A stretch of DNA of 64,000 bases from NCBI GenBank assembly GCA_965644295.1, contig CBFFRP010000342.1:107129-171128 (forward strand), given 5' to 3'. The notes under the pieces are model-generated. The model was not told the DNA's origin, did no database searches, and saw only the letters and a program-made list of their open reading frames with translations. Both the position numbers and the translations under genes were made by a program. Shown here one piece after another: positions 57,801 through 64,000 of this stretch. Origin of the DNA: Paraphysomonas bandaiensis. Taxonomy: Eukaryota > Chrysophyceae. Every line of letters starts with the position of its first letter. Within the stretch, counting starts at the first letter, position 1.

Positions 57801-59023
57801 ATGAAGGAGTACGGAAGGGCGCGTGAGTATATTGAACATGGCCTCAGGATTTACTATAACAAACTGGGGCAGCAATGCTCAGAAGTGGCACATGCGGTAA
57901 CGTGTCTTGCATCGGTTTTGGAGTTGCAAGGGGAACATGCTACTGCAAAAGAGATGTATCAGGTAAATCGATGTCTATAACTCGAGTGTATCGGAACACT
58001 GACTATGTACACGCAGATGCTGCTAAGGATACGGCGTGGTATGAGTGACGAAGACAGTCCTGAAGTGGCTTCTGCACTGTTACTATTGGCTAATATATGT
58101 CTCGAGATGGGGAATCATGAGGAAGCGGAGCAGCGTGCACAAGAGTGTATTAGCATACAACTCAGAATATTTCCGACAGCTCTGGCGGAGGGTGGTAGAG
58201 AGCAGGTCCCAGTACATGGGTCTGCAGTGGAATGTATGTCAGTGCTAGCCCGAGTGTGCAAAGCACAAACCAGGTGTGTCCCAAATGTGTATTCTCTGCA
58301 TGTGCGATCAGCACAATGTCAGGTATCTGGATGCAATTTCTTGGTTTAACAAGGCTGTGGAAGCAAACTCAGCTGTACATGGCCCGAACCACAGCAATAC
58401 AGCTATTCTTCTAACTCATCTCGCTTCTCTTCACAAGGAGCTTGGTCAACCTCAAGTGGCGGTTAAGTTGTATGAAAAGGTTCGGACTGGCATACTGTTG
58501 TGCATTTCTGATATCTTTCATATATATAGGCATTAACAATGCGAAGGACTCTCTTTGGCCAAGAGCATGAATCTGTTGCTCAGGTGTGACAACCCTTCGC
58601 TTATATTTCTTGTTTGAGCGATTGTGGCAGTCACTTAACAACCTGGCTGTGGCACGAAAAGATCTCAAGCAGTTCACAGAAGCTAAGATGCTATTTGAGG
58701 ATGCCCTCCGCATGTACATCGCGTGCAATAATGGGAATGAGGAAACGCCAGAGGTGGCAGCTGCGTATAATAACCTAGCAGGTTGTCTCCACGATATGGT
58801 ACGTTAAACCACTGTTTTGTAGTGTTGTGGTACTTCTAAGTTGCGCATACAGGATCCCACTAGTCCTGGTGCGGAGAAATTCGGGAAGCTGTCAGTATCA
58901 ATAGCCGAAAAAGTTCTTGGTCCGAGTCATCCTACTACTCTGCGATATGTAGAGAACTGGAATGATAGTGTGAATAAGAAGTCGTTGTATCTCAAGAGCT
59001 ACAGCAGTGGGACAGTGAAATAA
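54818..59023 (+). CDS. PH-domain protein with kinesin-light-chain-type TPR repeats (1,220 aa)
   Basis: Seven exons: 54818-55038, 55328-57962, 58017-58273, 58323-58479, 58530-58583, 58631-58798, 58853-59023. Exon 1 plus the start of exon 2 encode a PH-like domain (GMVEKRGNDIIRRWLVREL, IELRTSGDKKKI, GRVFEFRINDTTEREIFLTTLKSA) that could bind phosphoinositides. The first intron (289 nt) is TG/TAT-rich. A long, partly disordered middle region follows. From about residue 640 to the end there are eight or more TPRs of 42-residue KLC type (LALEMQRRQLGSKHPVVAGTLLDLALVH; SLNNLAVARKDLKQFTEAKMLFEDAL). It is probably a membrane-recruited scaffold; motor binding is only suggested by the repeat type. No catalytic motif is seen. 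Confidence 0.85.
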
Positions 59024-59334
59024 ATTGAATAAGTTGTGCCTGTGGAAGAATTGTGTGTGTGTCCTCGTTATTGTGTCACAGATATGGCGATCGAATAAGC
59101 TCTGACCTTATTGTTGTGTTCTGTTCGCCTGGGCAGTCGCTGATTCGTATTTTATGGAACTTGTACACCATCATTTTACGTACTACACTTCCAGCAGCGA
59201 TATCTATTGAAGTGCGATATCTTTAGGAAGGCTGCATGCTTATTTATGATCGCTGTAGTTAAGAAATATGTGACTGCAGACTTAAATTGCTATTTTTTAA
59301 TTCGAGCTACACCTACCCTAGTAGTGAATGTCAT

Positions 59335-59870
59335 TATTAGTTATAAGCAATAGGCGTTTAAGAGTCAGAACTAATGTAGCATTTTAATTGCAATTTAACT
59401 AACTAGAAGTGCGTAACTCTGATATCCTACTCTTTAGCGCTACGGAGGCTGCTTGTGCGTCACCGCAAGCACCAAGGTGCAACCACTTTCGCTCTATCAC
59501 TCAAAGCAAACGCAGTGAGCCAGCAGCATGTTGTTATATACCTGACATCTGCTGCCTACAGAATTTTTGAGGCCTTAAGGTGATCAGCCCGGATGCTTGA
59601 CTTCATGAGGCAGCCCAATACCCCTGATACCCTTGATGCCTGTTTATTCGTCAAGGCCCAAAGATGTCTAGACAAATGATACTGATTAATGTCCCTTTTA
59701 CCACACAGTTAGCATTAGGCTATGAGTGAGCAGAAAATATCTGCTGACTATATATCTATATATGAGACTTACGTTAGTGTCCCAGAGAAATATATCCGGT
59801 AGTTATCCCCCAGAACACCACGAAAAGGTGCGAGTGCGGGACTTTCCAATATATTTATTACAAAAGAAAA
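59335..59870 (+). repeat. Dispersed repeat, copy C (solo right-end copy)
   Basis: Parallels 52645-53165 from the GCAATAGGCGTT block, through CTGCTTGTGCGTCACCGCAAGCACCAAGGTGC, to the CCAGAACACCACGAAAAGGTGCGAG block. It has an extra about 60-bp segment around 59505-59570. The MSTQVTLI-type frame is broken by a TGA after GGCTATGAG. No left inverted partner is seen within the window. Confidence 0.88.
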
Positions 59871-59879
59871 AACACTTTA

Positions 59880-60254
59880 CTACAGTAGAACAAAGACTGA
59901 ATGAATGACGTATGATATATATCCTATGACAAAAGACACCATATTGCAGGAATATAAAATCTTTAGTACATGACATTCATATGCAACACAGAGAGCCTCA
60001 GGACCAAATGCATCTACCACATGCCATGCATGCCTATAACAGTCACATCGAAGTGACATAGACTTCTCTATACTGGCCGTATGGTAGGAGGCACATGTGT
60101 AGAGACTGCCATCTTCATATGAGGGACACAGACACCATCTGAGAGCCTCCACAAGACTGATACATGGTGTCAAAGAATGGAGCGCAGAAGCCTCAGATCC
60201 TTGTATATATATATGTATATGCATGTGGTTATGCATAGCTATGATGCATGTCAC
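59880..60254 (-). CDS. Hypothetical Cys-rich ORF (124 aa)
   Basis: The frame contains many Cys and His residues (LRWCLCPSYEDGSLYTCASYH, LRCDCYRHAWHV) and a hydrophobic C-terminus. No family is recognised and there is no signal peptide. It overlaps the end of the dispersed repeat by a few bases. It could be a chance frame. Confidence 0.2.
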   Translation of the reverse strand: MTCIIAMHNHMHIHIYIQGSEASALHSLTPCISLVEALRWCLCPSYEDGSLYTCASYHTASIEKSMSLRCDCYRHAWHVVDAFGPEALCVAYECHVLKILYSCNMVSFVIGYISYVIHSVFVLL

Positions 60255-60639
60255 TCCTCTACATACACTTTGAATTGAAGCAAAAGATATTCTTGCATAG
60301 CATGCATAACTATCACTAGTATGGACAGCAGTAGAAAGTTTACGGACAGCAGGTTTATTTTATGTGTTCACAAGATCTAGTAGTCTACGTATCGCTCGAC
60401 TGCTAGTATGAATCTTGATTGTGTTCGAAATGCATTTCACAAGCAGAAGCTCACTATCGTCAGTGTGCTAATAAACATAACAAAATAGTCGCAATATTAT
60501 GTCCATGCAACAATTTTTTAATATTATTACTGTAACAATTATATTATTATGTATATATACTACTACCTTTGACAGATGCAGCAACACATCATGGAGAACT
60601 GATACCAATCTACTACTCATTTTGAATCACTGATATTAT

Positions 60640-60850
60640 ATCACCCTGAATATCCGCGATATCATCCGTATTATTTATTATTATATTATCATTAGCATTT
60701 TATTATTTACATCAGTCTGAATTGTCACTATATATCACCCTGAATATCTGTAATATTATCGGCATTATTCATTATAATCTCAATAGCACTTAGTCTTGAT
60801 TACTTACATAGTTTTGAATCACTGATATATCATTCTCTATATCCGCTATA
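60640..60850 (+). repeat. Short direct repeats (TATCACCCTGAATATC)
   Basis: GAATCACTGATAT.ATATCACCCTGAATATCCGC and related words recur about three times with a spacing of about 90-100 bp, each followed by an ATTATTATTAT block. It is a degenerate tandem repeat of AT-rich units. Confidence 0.55.
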
Positions 60851-61310
60851 TCGCGACAACTGCGTTCAGGACGAACTGCTGTAGGGAAAGAAAAGCAGTT
60901 CATACTATACTGAGTACATCATACTCAGTTCGCGCCTCTATAGGGCCACTTAATTGTGGTGTATAATATTATATTTAGGTTGTTTTCAATAATATAATCT
61001 CATATATATAATATAAGAATGTCTGAACGGTTGTGTTTAGAAATAGTATAATCTCAAATATTTTACCGCATGAAGGTTGTGATAATGTGCGAGAGCTTAT
61101 ATATCTCTTGCAATAATTAAATATTATAGCATTAACTTCGTCTTCTAATTATTTTTTTTCTTTTCGAACAGTCCAAGCGGAGCATATTTATCATGACAAA
61201 GAGCTCACAAAATTAATTGTTGCTTACGATATAGATCAAAGATGATGGCGAACAAAAGAGAATGCAGACATCCTCTTGCCAGCACACAGGCAAATTTTCT
61301 ATAATAGTCA

Positions 61311-63410
61311 TTAAGTCAGCACTCCAACATCGATGTTGTCCGTTTCCATATTCAGAATATAAGTTCCAAAGAAATCGTGCCAATCCATGGCCGTCAATAT
61401 TTCTATCACTTCGCTCATAGAAATCCGGGCGTTTGGGAATGCAGCCGTCATTCGGAGAAGAAGCTGTTGGCACATGAATTGAAAGAATATTACATATATA
61501 ACCAAAATGCACTTATATATTTAAACAAATGATAGCATACACCCCACACCTTCTTGAGTGGTTCAGATATGGTCATGTCCCTGGTGAGATACTCTTCAGC
61601 TACGTAGGCCTGACCACTGACCAGTAAAGATGGTTCATCGCCTTTTGCCAGCACATATAGCACAATTCCGAAAGAGTACACGTCTGCAGATGGAAGCACC
61701 ACACCCTGGCCCACCTCTGGGGCACAGTAACCTCTGGTACCTGCATTGGATAACCACTAATAGATTAGAGCTACTCCCTTAGTTATGATCAATGGGTAGT
61801 GTTTGCCATACATGCACATTTATTCCATATTCACGATTCAGGAAATGCTCAAAATGATAGAACAATACCTGCAACGGTGATCGCATGGTTTACAGGCACA
61901 GCAATATCAAAATCGGCCAGAAAACATTTGATATTATCCCCAGCCTCAGCTATACCCGAAAGGAGGATGTTAGCTGGGTTGACATCTCGATGTATGCAGC
62001 CTGCAGAATGAATGAAGGACAAGGCGTCGGCCATGGCCAACGCACAATTATATCGTTGTAATGGAGAGAGCAATTTCTTTGCTAAGGCTGCCCGTAAATC
62101 GAAATCTTTTTTCTCCATCATTATTGCAATCAACCCCTTCTCGTCGATTATAACCATTCCAACGGGCGTAATGATGTGTTCATGTTGGAGATACTTCATT
62201 AATGTGTACTCCCAAAAAATCTTCACAATATCGCGATTGTCCAAAACAGATACTTTTTTGGTCTTGATAACGACATCGCCATAAGGTATCACAGCCTTCA
62301 CTTCACCGCCAGCTTCGACAATTCCCTTGGCTGCAACTTGGGCATCAAAGAGCTCAGGTAGCACCTTAACGATTTCAAAGTAGTTCATCTCCTCTCTGAT
62401 ATCTCCCCTAGGCTGAAGGGCGAATGCAATTGCTTCACACCATAGAGCCACACCTGATGTGCGAATTAGCATTTTATAACGCAGACACAAACACACATAA
62501 TTACCGGCAAACGTGGCACCAAACTGTAGAAAGCCATCCTCGCATTCGTGTCTACCCTTACGTACAATACCAGTTGGAAACGCAGCGGTAATATGGCCAC
62601 GTAATTGTTCTCCAAGCTTATGATGTGATTCAATGGTTTTTTTTTTAATATCTCGTAAAACCGCATCTAGAAAAGATGTTGACAGCATTGTGCTCACAGT
62701 CAGCCGATCAAATTCAGCTACAATATTGGCATCGTTGGTGATTTCAATTACGTCATTTTCCCGTTGCTTGTTTCGATCAAATAGAAGACCACCACCACCA
62801 CCAAAAGCTGCAGATCCTACTGCGGCTATCAAGCCAGTGGCTACAATTGACACACCTCCTGTTAGCACACCAGCAACCAAAAATAGCACCATTGCAGGAA
62901 CAATTGCCACTAGGCCAGATACAGCACCAATGCTTGTGCGTAAAGTTTTACGCTGTCGTTCAAGAACTGCTTGGGCTTGCTCCACGAGCATACTCACTTC
63001 CGATGATTGTACTGTGACCTGAATTGTTGCGTAGAGATGCAGCAGCAGTAATATAAATTATATTTTAAATACTTGAACTTGATCATACATTACCTGAAAG
63101 AATAAGACCATTCGTGGATTTGACAGTGCTATTTTAGCACCCATGAACCTTAAAAAAGTGTTGCTGTCTCTGTTGTCTTGAGCCTTGGACCTCTGGTGCC
63201 GCAAAGCCCGCTGTTGTTCGTCCAATATTTCTCGAAGTGCCTGTTGCTTGCACACTTCTGTAATCTTTCTGATGAGAAAGACCGTGTTTACAACGTTTTA
63301 TATGAATTTAAAGTGCTTCCCAAACCGAGAATACACTGTCCAGAACACCAAACCGGTGAAACTGCCTCCTAACACAAGCAAACCGCGAGTATAGAATGAA
63401 TTAAATTACG
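61311..63410 (-). CDS. Membrane-anchored protein kinase with DFD motif (5' end unresolved)
   Basis: Exons read with confidence: ...-63326 (5' limit unknown), 63268-63094, 63018-62505, 62453-61869, 61740-61550, 61463-61311. The N-terminal part has a hydrophobic stretch (GGSFTGLVFWTVY), a long helix (EILDEQQRALRHQRSKAQD), and then a glycine-rich double hydrophobic segment (VAIVPAMVLFLVAGVLTGGVSIVATGLIAAVG). The C-terminal kinase domain has VVIK (Lys), HRDVNPANILL (catalytic Asp), ADFDIAVP in place of DFG, TRGYCAPEVG (APE), and DVYSFGIVLYVL. Catalytic residues are present, so activity is plausible; the Gly-to-Asp change in DFG is unusual. The fold is close to TKL/IRAK-like kinases. No ATG was found for the first exon, which probably lies further right. 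Confidence 0.75.
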
Positions 63411-63900
63411 TTAAAACGTGTAAAGAAAAAGTGAAATCATACAACACTCTATCTTGCTGTGAATCATCTACAGTTTACAGTATCATACTTGTACATATAC
63501 GGGACTTATATCCCTTCAAGAATACAGTAACCGCAATGTATACTAAATAAACTGAAAATGAAAGTACAACAGCATGCTACCTAGAGTACCGCAGTATAAC
63601 ACCGTATAACTCCACGTATAACAGTAACTACAGGTATGCGTGACACTACCCCTTCTCCCTCCAGCTAGAGAAAAGAAATAGGAATACATATCTGGGATAG
63701 ATAGAAGTAACACTTGTATCAGCCAATATAGCGTCATTCCAAGCATTAGCAAATAAATATCCAATTCATGAAATAAAAGTAATAAACATACGTAGAGCAA
63801 TATTATATAATAATAAGTATGAATAATAGTATGAATGTTATAATATATATATGTGATATAATCATGAAATAAATATTAAATAAATAAAAGTAATCAACAA
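63411..63900. other. Region upstream of the kinase exons
   Basis: AT-rich. It may contain the missing first exon of the kinase gene, but no ATG with a compatible donor could be fixed. A weak minus frame at 63543-63800 has no convincing protein character. Confidence 0.35.
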
Positions 63901-64000
63901 TTAGAGAAGAATAGTAGGATATTGTTGGCAGAATGCAGCATCCACCAATACCTTAGTAGAAGGATCAAATTCCGTGACTCGACCATAGCAGTGAACGTCA
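63901..64000 (-). CDS. Possible 3' end of a gene cut by the window edge
   Basis: On the minus strand, the last 100 bases read DVHCYGRVTEFDPSTKVLVD and on to a TAA at 63901. The composition is protein-like and resembles an OB-fold strand pattern, but it is too short to name. Confidence 0.35.
   Translation of the reverse strand, partial: DVHCYGRVTEFDPSTKVLVDAAFCQQYPTILL

Larger units (their letters stand above)
59024..61310. other. Intergenic with solo repeat
   Basis: About 2.3 kb between the ends of the PH-TPR gene and the kinase gene. It holds a dispersed-repeat copy (59335-59870) and AT-rich DNA with repeated ATATCACCCTGAATATC words (60640-60800). A 124-codon minus frame (59880-60254) is listed separately as weak. 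Confidence 0.45.

Overview
The window is nuclear DNA of a eukaryote with compact, intron-containing genes. Most coding regions only become continuous after removing GT-AG introns, the majority of them 45-65 nt long. One gene (WDR75-like) has 17 introns, all 46-58 nt by my reading. The standard genetic code fits every gene, the intergenic DNA is AT-rich, and there are very long ATGT/ACAT tetranucleotide tracts. No operons, bacterial promoters or CRISPR arrays are present. A single-celled protist fits best. The WLRSQDPPCPW-type ankyrin repeats recall stramenopile families, but the lineage cannot be fixed from this sequence.

Layout, left to right. 0-8 kb: an unknown basic protein, a dispersed-repeat copy, an unknown multi-pass membrane protein, and a TDP2-like endonuclease/exonuclease/phosphatase protein, the last two head to head. 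8-16 kb: a nine-exon molybdo-flavoenzyme with aldehyde-oxidase rather than xanthine-dehydrogenase active-site residues and an N-terminal membrane anchor. It is head to head with an amino-acid-transporter-like gene across about 1 kb of ATGT repeat. 17-23 kb: a MOV10/SDE3-like RNA helicase and an ankyrin-repeat protein. 24-29 kb: a WD40 protein with an RS-rich tail and a CCDC137-like protein. 29-34.6 kb: a 2,282-bp unit in two near-identical tandem copies plus a truncated third copy, which ends at the start of an RPB11 (RNA polymerase II subunit) gene at 34.6-35.2 kb. 36.8-41.3 kb: a WDR75/UTP17-like U3 snoRNP protein. 42.8-47.2 kb: a small membrane protein and a trefoil-containing GH31 alpha-glucosidase with a C-terminal membrane anchor. 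47.7-53.2 kb: a transposon-like region with about 180-bp inverted repeats flanking a Gag-like zinc-knuckle ORF. 54-59 kb: a PH-domain plus kinesin-light-chain-type TPR protein. 59-64 kb: a solo repeat copy, a membrane-anchored protein kinase with an altered DFG motif, and a partial gene at the right edge.

The genes do not form one pathway. Housekeeping genes for ribosome biogenesis (WDR75-like, CCDC137-like) and transcription (RPB11) are mixed with metabolic, RNA-silencing-type and signalling genes. What stands out is repeat biology: tetranucleotide tracts in the 5' flanks of at least four genes, a recent segmental duplication beside RPB11, an inverted-repeat retroelement candidate with dispersed solo copies, and two hairpin loci whose arms differ partly at G-U-compatible positions. 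Exon coordinates were derived by hand from reading frame, splice dinucleotides and family similarity. No alignments or searches were run.
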